This document shows positions 1-4,945 of a DNA stretch of 5,506 nt, in pieces. The stretch's first letter is position 1; each line of letters begins with the position of its first letter. Made by a program: the position numbers and the translations under genes. Under the pieces are notes generated by a model, which was not told where the DNA came from, did no database searches, and saw only the letters and a list, made by a program, of their open reading frames with translations. Origin of the DNA: an uncultured Clostridia bacterium. GTDB taxonomy: Bacteria > Bacillota_A > Clostridia > Peptostreptococcales > Anaerovoracaceae. The stretch covers positions 1 to 5,506 of the forward strand of contig CAMPCK010000077.1 in NCBI GenBank assembly GCA_946645735.1, written 5' to 3'.

Positions 1-22
1 TGATCTGAACTGAACGCCAAAG

Positions 23-44
23 GCCCTTGCAGTATTACAAGGGC
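23..44 (-). terminator. Hairpin after the transporter gene, possible weak terminator
   Basis: A perfect 7-bp inverted repeat (GCCCTTG / CAAGGGC, loop of 8) begins 15 bases past the transporter stop codon. On the minus strand it is followed only by CTTTGG, so the U-tract is poor. It may be a weak terminator or an RNA-stabilising 3' hairpin. Confidence 0.5.
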
Positions 45-59
45 TCAGCTAAGATTTAC

Positions 60-968
60 TTATTTATCTCCGCCTTCAGCAGCTTCTGCGGAAGGGGTTT
101 TTTTCTCGGGTAAATTGGAAATTATTACTGCAGCGAACATGATGACGCATCCCAGGATCTCTCTCATGGACATGGTCTCATGAAGGAGAACTGCTCCTGC
201 GAGAACTCCGAATACGGATTCAAGGCAGAGTATGAGTGCAGCGATGGTAGGGCTTGCCTCACGCTGGCCCAGCACCTGAAGGGTATAGCCGATGCCGCAG
301 CTGATAACGCCTGCATAGAGGATGGGGAACCAGGCTGTCATGATGTTTGAAACGCTTACGGGTCCCTCGAAGATGAACATGCAGATGATGCCCAGAAGTC
401 CTGAGAAGAGGAACTGGATGCAGCTTAATTTCAGGCCGTCTATTCTCTGTACATATTCATCTACTGCTACCATCTGAGCTGCGAATGCTACTGCGCAGAG
501 GATAACCAGAGTATCACCTATCTGAATGGAGAAAGATGCATCTGTCATGCAGAGAAGATAGAGCCCGATGATGTCAAGGCCTACGCAGAGCCATACCAGG
601 GGACGGGTCTTCTTCTTATGAACGATGAGAGATAATATGGGGCAGAATACCACATAAAGAGTCGTGATGAAGGCTGCCTTTCCTGCCGTCGTGTATGCCA
701 GTCCGAACTGCTGAAGGGACGCAGCAACGAAGAGGAAGAATCCGCAGACCATTCCGCCGATCAATTCGGCCTTGTTCACCAGGGGCTGTGTCTTGTCCTT
801 ATGCCCTTTAAGAACAAAAGGAATCAGCACCAGGCCGCCGATAAATGTACGTATTCCGTTGAATGTAAAAGATCCGATCTCTCCTCCGCTCTTCTGGGCT
901 ACGAAGGCTGTACCCCAGATAAAGGCTGTCAGGAGGAGCAGAAGATTAGCTCTCATTTTATTTGACAT
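60..968 (-). CDS. DMT superfamily (EamA-type) inner-membrane transporter
   Basis: This 302-residue protein is almost entirely hydrophobic. Its length and layout fit the 10-TM drug/metabolite transporter family, with two tandem EamA repeats at about residues 8-139 and 152-284. Family-typical features include the first helix with FIWGTAF near residues 16-22 and the last two helices, where ASPTIAALILCLES (238-251) is followed by a short loop with E265. The tail after residue 286 is charged and cytoplasmic-looking. The start is supported by AAGGAG seven bases upstream. Members export or import amino acids, metabolites or drugs; the substrate cannot be read from sequence. The gene lies 75 bases downstream of a PucR-type regulator on the same strand. 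It has its own promoter-like element there, so it may be a target of that regulator (inference). The family call is firm and the specific function is open. Confidence 0.93.
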   Translation of the reverse strand: MSNKMRANLLLLLTAFIWGTAFVAQKSGGEIGSFTFNGIRTFIGGLVLIPFVLKGHKDKTQPLVNKAELIGGMVCGFFLFVAASLQQFGLAYTTAGKAAFITTLYVVFCPILSLIVHKKKTRPLVWLCVGLDIIGLYLLCMTDASFSIQIGDTLVILCAVAFAAQMVAVDEYVQRIDGLKLSCIQFLFSGLLGIICMFIFEGPVSVSNIMTAWFPILYAGVISCGIGYTLQVLGQREASPTIAALILCLESVFGVLAGAVLLHETMSMREILGCVIMFAAVIISNLPEKKTPSAEAAEGGDK

Positions 969-975
969 ATATTCT

Positions 976-981
976 CTCCTT
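976..981 (-). promoter_or_regulatory. Ribosome binding site of the transporter gene
   Basis: AAGGAG lies seven bases before the ATG at 968. This strong match fixes the start at that ATG rather than at the second Met four codons later. Confidence 0.8.
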
Positions 982-992
982 ATCTTTTCCTG

Positions 993-1043
993 TCAAATTA
1001 GATAATACCAAAATTTCATATTATCCGCAAGGCTCGTAATCAT
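993..1043 (-). CDS. Possible 16-residue small ORF between pucR-type gene and transporter
   Basis: An ATG follows the TAA of the PucR-type gene directly, with AAGGG seven bases upstream inside that gene's last codons. It encodes MITSLADNMKFWYYLI and stops 24 bases before the transporter ATG. It resembles no family I recognise. It could be a coupled leader peptide or chance, since the region also holds the promoter-like element. The reading frame and the ribosome site are visible; any function is speculation. Confidence 0.2.
   Translation of the reverse strand: MITSLADNMKFWYYLI
1002..1030 (-). promoter_or_regulatory. Candidate promoter of the transporter gene, with palindromic spacer
   Basis: On the minus strand, TTGCGG (1025-1030) is separated by 17 bases from TATTAT (1002-1007). 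The -10 is preceded by TGG, giving an extended -10 (TGnTATTAT). The -10 matches consensus at 5 of 6 positions and the -35 at only 3 of 6, as expected for a promoter that needs activation. A 7-bp inverted repeat (GATAATA / TATTATC, 1001-1007 and 1019-1025) fills the spacer and looks like an operator. No terminator is seen between the regulator gene and this point, so read-through transcription is also possible. Confidence 0.5.
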
Positions 1044-2216
1044 TTATTTTCCCTTAAGAAGCAATATCTTTACAGCCAGAGCCAGGGTCTCCCTGAAATC
1101 ATCTTCAGAGGAGTTGGGATCCAGGATCTTATTAAGCCTCTTCAGCCTGTAACGCACAGTGTTCTTGTGGCAGAAGAGCTTTTCTGCTGCTATATTCAGG
1201 TCGCAGCCGTTCATGACGTATACCCTGGCAGTCTCAAGAAGATGCTCCCTGTCATCTTCAGTAATGATCCCCTGCGGTTCCAGTATAGGCTTAAGAAAAT
1301 CTTCAGCGCCTTTCACGAACTTTCCCGTGCTCATTCCGGGAGCGATAAGCCTGAATACCCCCAGTTCGTCGCAGGTCTTGGAATGGCAGTTCTCTATGGC
1401 TGCCGCCCTTTCAGACCAGTAGGCTTCCCTTAAACTCCTTCCGAAGAGCTTCTCCGTTTCCGAAACCTTGCTTATTCCGAGGGTTGCCTTATCCAGAGGA
1501 AGTCCAAGGGCCGTTTCTATATCCTTCAGCAGCACCTCGGGGTGCTTCTCCTCCTCGTTCCACGAAAGGAAGATCAGTCCGCCCTTCCCGAACTTCACTA
1601 TAGCCACTCTTTCTGAGTATCTGTCATTGAGAGCAAGCCTTTTCATATACTTCTTGAGTTCCTCTCTTCCGAAGAGCTCCTCATTGGTGAAGCATATGGC
1701 CTGCATATGTTTCTTAAGGCCCGGAGCTATCCTTCTTCTTAATCGCCTTACTTCATCCTCTTCAAGTTCGTCCTTTATGATCTGTTCCAAAGCATCCTCT
1801 ATCTCCGTCTCCGTCATATCCATGCCCACTTCCTTCTTGACGGCCATTACTATGTCCTCGAAGAAGGCATCGTCGGTTATCTCGAATATGGGGAAATCGT
1901 TCTCTTCAGAAAAACTTATAACCTCGGAAGGCAGTTCCTTAAAGAAGATGGGTTTGTAGCAGAGACATGCAATTCCCATGTCACACATCTGTCTAACAGC
2001 GTCAATGAGCAGTTCCGGCTCATCCTTGGCAAACATAAGGCTCGATATTCCCAGACTGTTGCCGTAGAACATCTCTTCCCTTGTGAAGTCTATCCCCTTG
2101 ACAAATTCAAAGTCTATTATTTCTGTGGCAGAAACTTCTCTGTCCAGACCCCCCTCGCCGGAGATCAGTCTGAAACCAGAGAGTTCCGGAAGTTTAATGA
2201 TTTCTCTAAGTTTCAT
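1044..2216 (-). CDS. PucR-family transcriptional regulator
   Basis: This 390-residue protein has the classic three-part PucR layout. The N-terminal PucR sensory domain (about residues 1-125) begins MKLREIIKLPEL and contains the typical region around residues 50-65, where such proteins read GNSLGISSLMF or similar. A middle, weakly conserved GGDEF-like region spans about 165-290. The C-terminal helix-turn-helix of the PucR/CdaR type spans about 325-385, with the hallmark LNIAAEKLFCHKNTVRYRLKR near 340-360. An acidic, charged linker near residues 134-165 is probably helical. The founding member, Bacillus PucR, controls purine catabolism, but many relatives control unrelated neighbouring genes; no purine genes are visible here. 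The gene has its own promoter and a good ribosome site. The DMT transporter gene downstream is the most likely target (inference). Family call is firm; ligand unknown. Confidence 0.92.
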   Translation of the reverse strand: MKLREIIKLPELSGFRLISGEGGLDREVSATEIIDFEFVKGIDFTREEMFYGNSLGISSLMFAKDEPELLIDAVRQMCDMGIACLCYKPIFFKELPSEVISFSEENDFPIFEITDDAFFEDIVMAVKKEVGMDMTETEIEDALEQIIKDELEEDEVRRLRRRIAPGLKKHMQAICFTNEELFGREELKKYMKRLALNDRYSERVAIVKFGKGGLIFLSWNEEEKHPEVLLKDIETALGLPLDKATLGISKVSETEKLFGRSLREAYWSERAAAIENCHSKTCDELGVFRLIAPGMSTGKFVKGAEDFLKPILEPQGIITEDDREHLLETARVYVMNGCDLNIAAEKLFCHKNTVRYRLKRLNKILDPNSSEDDFRETLALAVKILLLKGK

Positions 2217-2224
2217 TTTTTATT

Positions 2225-2230
2225 CTCCTG
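2225..2230 (-). promoter_or_regulatory. Ribosome binding site of the PucR-type gene
   Basis: CAGGAG ends eight bases before the ATG at 2216, supporting that start. The protein also begins with the usual PucR N-terminal sequence. Confidence 0.8.
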
Positions 2231-2258
2231 TTCTCATATTGGTTGTAACTTTATATAA

Positions 2259-2289
2259 ATTATATACCATATTTTGGCAGATTTGACCA
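2259..2289 (-). promoter_or_regulatory. Candidate promoter of the PucR-type gene
   Basis: On the minus strand, TGGTCA (2284-2289, 4 of 6 to consensus) is followed after 17 bases by TATATA (2261-2266), preceded by TGG as an extended -10. An overlapping perfect TATAAT (2259-2264) would give a 19-base spacing. An all-A/T palindrome (TATATAA, one base, TTATATA; 2252-2266) covers the -10. A TTGTACAA site lies five bases upstream of the -35. Confidence 0.55.
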
Positions 2290-2294
2290 TCTTA

Positions 2295-2302
2295 TTGTAC
2301 AA
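2295..2302 (-). promoter_or_regulatory. TTGTACAA palindrome, candidate operator at the PucR-type promoter
   Basis: The perfect 8-bp palindrome TTGTACAA sits just upstream of the candidate -35. A second exact copy is at 2327-2334, centre-to-centre 32 bases away (about three helical turns). A TTGTAC half copy is at 2319-2324. The two distal copies are also the tip of the terminator hairpin, so only this copy is unexplained by RNA folding. Autoregulation is an inference. Confidence 0.35.
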
Positions 2303-2345
2303 AAATACAGGCACACCATTGTACGTTTGTACAACGCATGCCTGT
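2301..2345 (-). terminator. Intrinsic terminator of the sigma/anti-sigma unit
   Basis: A long imperfect hairpin begins 45 bases after the stop codon of the anti-sigma-type gene. Arms 2329-2345 and 2307-2324 pair through ACAGGCA/TGCCTGT, two G-U pairs and one further pair. After a small internal loop, TTGTAC/GTACAA pairs around a 4-base AAAC loop. It is followed on the minus strand by ATTTTTG. The stem is strong and the U-tract is modest (five T). Confidence 0.75.
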
Positions 2346-2389
2346 TGATCTGGTTCTTTATCCTGTTCTCCCAGCAGGAACTTATTTCC

Positions 2390-3184
2390 TTATTGTCCGA
2401 TTATCAAATTACAGGTTTTTAGTGTGAGATAATCCGAGCTTGCGCTCATTATATAAAAGTAATACTCCCCTTCTTTATCCGCCCTGAAGCTGTACTCTCC
2501 TTCCATTTGTCCGAAGGATCCCCCCTTCTTCAAAATGCCGTCCTGAACATATCCTAAAATTAGATTCTGACTGATATTTCTTTCTGTCTCTTCTTTCTCA
2601 AACTGAAGGGTAATCTTATCACCCTCTTTTAAGGACCAGCCTTCGCCTTCAGCCCCTGTAAGGATGCAGGCAGAGTTATTTACCAATATTATCTCAGGGA
2701 AAAATATCATTCCCTCCTTCTCTTTCTCCGGAGCTATTTCCACATAAGATGATGGCTCAAAGTCTGTTTCAGTCCCGGTCACTAAATCGCTTTTAGCTTT
2801 ATCGCTTTCTGCCAGAACTTCTTCCTCCGTCATCCCCTTATATTCTTCCGGACTCACCGCTATACCGTTTTTATCAAAAATAACAGCTCCATCTTCCGTA
2901 ATTTCCGTTCCTATCAGGTTTCTGTTACTGTCATCAACCGCAGATGACTTATGAAGTCCCCCGACCAGGGCATATCCCGGAATAATTCCAACGCACACAA
3001 CAAGGCCTGCCATAACAAGTTTAAACTTCATTGATTTCCTGGACACAGACGGCGAGATGCTTTCATGGACCGCTTTCCGTATTTTTCTTACAGATACTTT
3101 TGTATGACTTCTGTCCGCCACAGATAAGGCTTCCATGGTATCATCATCTATATATCCCATCATTTCTGTCAGATTATATGACAT
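2390..3184 (-). CDS. Probable membrane anti-sigma factor / sensor partner of the adjacent ECF sigma factor
   Basis: This 264-residue protein has a short cytoplasmic N-terminus (about 1-53), one membrane-spanning segment (about 54-76) and a large outside domain (about 77-264). The N-terminus contains MMGYIDDDTMEAL, an acidic motif of the type seen in single-pass proteins beside Firmicute ECF sigma genes. It is followed by a basic stretch (about 29-55), consistent with N-inside topology. The outer domain has an acidic, low-complexity first part. Its C-terminal part (about 160-264) looks like an all-beta sandwich, with GWSLKEGDKITLQFEKEE and EGEYYFYIMSASSDY, as in extracytoplasmic ligand or stress-sensing domains. 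No zinc anti-sigma HxxxCxxC motif is present. Its ATG lies one base after the sigma stop, so translation is probably coupled. The anti-sigma role rests on gene position and topology, not on a recognised domain; a membrane-associated effector controlled by the sigma factor is the alternative. Confidence 0.65.
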   Translation of the reverse strand: MSYNLTEMMGYIDDDTMEALSVADRSHTKVSVRKIRKAVHESISPSVSRKSMKFKLVMAGLVVCVGIIPGYALVGGLHKSSAVDDSNRNLIGTEITEDGAVIFDKNGIAVSPEEYKGMTEEEVLAESDKAKSDLVTGTETDFEPSSYVEIAPEKEKEGMIFFPEIILVNNSACILTGAEGEGWSLKEGDKITLQFEKEETERNISQNLILGYVQDGILKKGGSFGQMEGEYSFRADKEGEYYFYIMSASSDYLTLKTCNLIIGQ

Positions 3185-3185
3185 C

Positions 3186-3740
3186 TCAGTTATCCTCCAA
3201 ATATCTTCTGATTCTCTCCCTGGATCTCGCCAGCTTGCTTTTGACAGCTGATTCGGTAAGATTCATTTCTTTCGCTATCTCTTTTATCTTAAGATGGTAA
3301 TAGTAATATTTTATAAAACATATCCGTTCTTCCTCTTTAAAGGTTCTCAGGCAATCTGTAATTTTACGGATGACTTCCCTTTTATCAAGTTCCGTTTCGA
3401 CAGAGAAGTCGTCCGGGAACTCATCATCAAGTTCCGTCACAGACAAAGTTTTCCCGGAATCTCTCAGTTTATTCTTTGCAAGATTCCTGGAAATGGCAGC
3501 GATATACCCCTTGAGGTTTCCTCCTTCCGTTTCATCCAGTCTTTCCCTGCTTTTCCATAGGGAAACAAAAACGTCAGAGATGACCTCTTCACGGTCCTCT
3601 TCAGGCAAGGTGCTTCCTATAATATTTCTTACAATTCCTGATACATAGGGGGCGTATTTTGAAATACACCTGTCCAGGGACTTTTCATCGCCCTTCTTTA
3701 TCCCCTGTATGATCTGATGATCTGTTGCTAAGTTTCCCAT
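3186..3740 (-). CDS. ECF-type RNA polymerase sigma factor
   Basis: This 184-residue protein has the two-domain ECF layout. Sigma region 2 spans about residues 24-93: KYAPYVSGIVRNIIG, then EDREEVISDVFVSLWKSRERL for core binding, then LKGYIAAISRNLAKNKLR for -10 recognition. Sigma region 4 spans about 122-182: CLRTFKEEERICFIKYYYYH, then the helix-turn-helix KIKEIAKEMNLTESAVKSKL and the basic ARSRERIRRYL. Length is normal for the family. A stop codon lies two codons before ATG 3740, so this is the first in-frame ATG. Its best ribosome match, GGAG, is 13 bases away, which suggests weak initiation. An out-of-frame ATG at 3759 overlaps the start. The partner membrane protein follows one base downstream. 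The gene is separated from the cobalamin operon by a terminator, so it is an independent unit. The target regulon is unknown. Confidence 0.92.
   Translation of the reverse strand: MGNLATDHQIIQGIKKGDEKSLDRCISKYAPYVSGIVRNIIGSTLPEEDREEVISDVFVSLWKSRERLDETEGGNLKGYIAAISRNLAKNKLRDSGKTLSVTELDDEFPDDFSVETELDKREVIRKITDCLRTFKEEERICFIKYYYYHLKIKEIAKEMNLTESAVKSKLARSRERIRRYLEDN
3194..3198 (-). promoter_or_regulatory. Ribosome binding site of the anti-sigma-type gene, inside the sigma gene
   Basis: GGAGG lies in the last codons of the sigma gene (Leu-Glu-Asp), nine bases before the ATG at 3184. With TGA-G-ATG at the junction, this points to coupled synthesis of the two proteins in a fixed ratio. Confidence 0.75.
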
Positions 3741-3820
3741 AATTCAGCGGTTTCTCCATTTTACTCTCTATTAATTAATACACGGCAGTTTTGTTTTGGT
3801 CGCTTTTTCAATTCTTTTCA
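3741..3820 (-). promoter_or_regulatory. Leader region of the sigma gene, promoter not resolved
   Basis: The only gap able to hold the sigma-unit promoter lies between the cob terminator and the sigma start. It is A/T-rich and holds the perfect palindrome TATTAATTAATA (3769-3780), which contains a -10-like TATTAAT. No convincing -35 sits at the right distance. TTGAAA at about 3804-3809 is roughly 25 bases from it, too far. An ECF-type autoregulated promoter cannot be shown from sequence. Confidence 0.3.
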
Positions 3821-3857
3821 CACAAAAAAGACAGGATCACAGTTTGTCTCCTGTCTT
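3821..3857 (-). terminator. Intrinsic terminator of the cobalamin operon
   Basis: A perfect 9-bp stem (AAGACAGGA at 3849-3857 read on the minus strand, TCCTGTCTT at 3828-3836) encloses a 12-base loop. It runs into a T-tract of six on the minus strand, two of which are in the stem. It begins 22 bases after the phosphatase stop codon and separates the cob genes from the sigma unit. Confidence 0.88.
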
Positions 3858-3879
3858 GATCTTAATTTTAGCAAAAAAT

Positions 3880-4545
3880 CTACTGCGACTTTCTCCAGGT
3901 CTTGCCTCTGGCGGATTCACAGGTGAGGGTTTCGTAGGATACGGGTTCTCCGTTTTCGAAGTATACTATGTAACCCATGCCTACTATTGGAGTCCAGTCC
4001 CAGAAGGTAGGTCTCTCATCAGGGAACCAGTTTATCATGGTTCCTGAGATGCTTCCTCCGTGGCACACCATAACGGATACTGCGTCCTTTCCGCTGTGTC
4101 TGTGGGCCAGTTCCTGCATTCTGTGGAAGCCTACAAGAGCCTTGTTTCCTCTCTTGATCCTCTCAAGATATCCGTTCATATTCTCTCCGTTTGGGAAAGT
4201 AAAAGATCCCGTGGCATCTGACAGCCATTCTGCTCCTCCCTCCTTCTCAGAGAGCTGTTCGAAGGTCTGGCATTCCCAGTCTCCAAAGTTTATTTCCTTC
4301 ATATCCGGAATTTCAGTATAAGGCACATCTCCGAAGAGAGCATGGAGGGTCTGGGTGGTTCTTACGAAACCCGTTGTGTAGTACTTGGTGTCTTCCGGAA
4401 GTTCCGGGTAGGCTCCCTCCTTCTTGTACTGCTCCAGCTGTTCATAGCCTTCTTTAACTATGGGCAGGTCCGCCCATCCATAAAACCAATGTTTCTGAAT
4501 TCCCTCTGTTATACCATGTCTAATTAATACAATATATGATTTCAT
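3880..4545 (-). CDS. cobC: Histidine phosphatase, probable alpha-ribazole phosphatase (CobC-like)
   Basis: This 221-residue protein belongs to the phosphoglycerate mutase-like histidine phosphatase superfamily. Visible catalytic elements are LIRHG (7-11) with the phosphorylated His10, Arg62 in TTGFVRTTQT, the probable acid Glu84 in MKEINFGDWE, and the second histidine His162 in VMVCHGG. All key residues are present and length is normal. In cobalamin assembly CobC removes the 5'-phosphate from alpha-ribazole phosphate or from adenosylcobalamin phosphate, in the cytoplasm. That role is assigned from position: last gene of the cobS-containing operon, four bases after the cobU-like gene and before a terminator. 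By sequence alone the superfamily is broad, so another phosphomonoester substrate remains possible. The ATG lacks a well-spaced ribosome site (only AAGG two to three bases away), which suggests coupling to the upstream gene. Confidence 0.85.
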   Translation of the reverse strand: MKSYIVLIRHGITEGIQKHWFYGWADLPIVKEGYEQLEQYKKEGAYPELPEDTKYYTTGFVRTTQTLHALFGDVPYTEIPDMKEINFGDWECQTFEQLSEKEGGAEWLSDATGSFTFPNGENMNGYLERIKRGNKALVGFHRMQELAHRHSGKDAVSVMVCHGGSISGTMINWFPDERPTFWDWTPIVGMGYIVYFENGEPVSYETLTCESARGKTWRKSQ

Positions 4546-4549
4546 TACC

Positions 4550-4930
4550 TTACTTTAATCTCTTTCCTATCCCAGCAAATACTCTTACCACTGCCAGGGC
4601 TTCCTGAGCAAGGTACATGGTGGTCCTTCCCACTGCTTCTCTGAATATCCTCTCGTTTTTGTCCATGGGAACTATGCCGCAGGAAATGTCATTTACGATC
4701 ATGACAGACTTGCTCCAACGGCTCTTTCTGGCTGCCAGATACTTGAGAGGATCCCTGTCGTTTGCAAGGCAGGCCCATACGAGTTCCTCAACGTTGTTTA
4801 TGATTGCTGCACCTTCAGGGAGTTCTACCTTATCCCTGGTGCAGGTATAGATGTCTTTTCTGGAAAGATTGAATTTCTCGATTGCATAATCTACCTTTCC
4901 CTGATACGCTCCGCCTGTTATTAATACCAT
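4550..4930 (-). CDS. Short CobU-like protein with degenerate P-loop
   Basis: This 126-residue protein is homologous to CobU, the adenosylcobinamide kinase/guanylyltransferase, which is normally about 170-190 residues. The N-terminus has the CobU-style loop GGAYQGK (6-12), but Val13 replaces the usual Ser/Thr after the lysine. The C-terminal half matches the family closely: VMIVNDISCGIVPMD (77-90) corresponds to the VxNExGxGxVP motif, followed by FREAVGRTTMYLAQEA and AGIGKRLK at the end. The middle segment is shortened, and there is no histidine anywhere, so the guanylylated His of CobU is absent. It lies 15 bases after cobS and four before cobC, with AAGGA eight bases before its ATG. It could be a reduced kinase, an accessory subunit or a non-catalytic paralogue with the true CobU beyond the window. 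Short variants of this kind are, as I recall, found in Clostridia; activity is uncertain. Confidence 0.75.
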   Translation of the reverse strand: MVLITGGAYQGKVDYAIEKFNLSRKDIYTCTRDKVELPEGAAIINNVEELVWACLANDRDPLKYLAARKSRWSKSVMIVNDISCGIVPMDKNERIFREAVGRTTMYLAQEALAVVRVFAGIGKRLK

Positions 4931-4938
4931 CTCGATTT

Positions 4939-4943
4939 TCCTT
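4939..4943 (-). promoter_or_regulatory. Ribosome binding site of the cobU-like gene
   Basis: AAGGA lies in the 15-base gap after cobS, eight bases before the ATG at 4930. It supports that start, and so supports the P-loop as the true N-terminus rather than a truncated longer protein. Confidence 0.7.
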
Positions 4944-4945
4944 TC

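Noticed and set aside
1001..1025. The palindrome as an intrinsic terminator of the pucR-type gene
   Set aside because: The stem is almost all A/T and no T-tract follows, so it would not make an effective terminator.
2226..2370. A 10-base direct repeat (TCCTGTTCTC at 2226-2235 and 2361-2370) and a 5-bp hairpin at about 2361-2379
   Set aside because: One copy coincides with the pucR-type ribosome site. The hairpin is short and has no T-tract. Both are within chance expectation, and the strong terminator nearby explains the region better.
3370..3648. Plus-strand open frames opposite the sigma gene, and similar ones opposite the other genes (for example 1468-1959 and 3977-4321)
   Set aside because: They lie wholly antisense to well-recognised proteins, have Ser/Pro/Leu-rich low-complexity translations typical of reverse-frame shadows, and show no family motifs.
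4550..4930. The cobU-like gene as a frameshifted or truncated pseudogene
   Set aside because: It has a good ribosome site, an intact N-terminal loop and an intact C-terminal family ending in one frame, so it looks like a genuine short variant.
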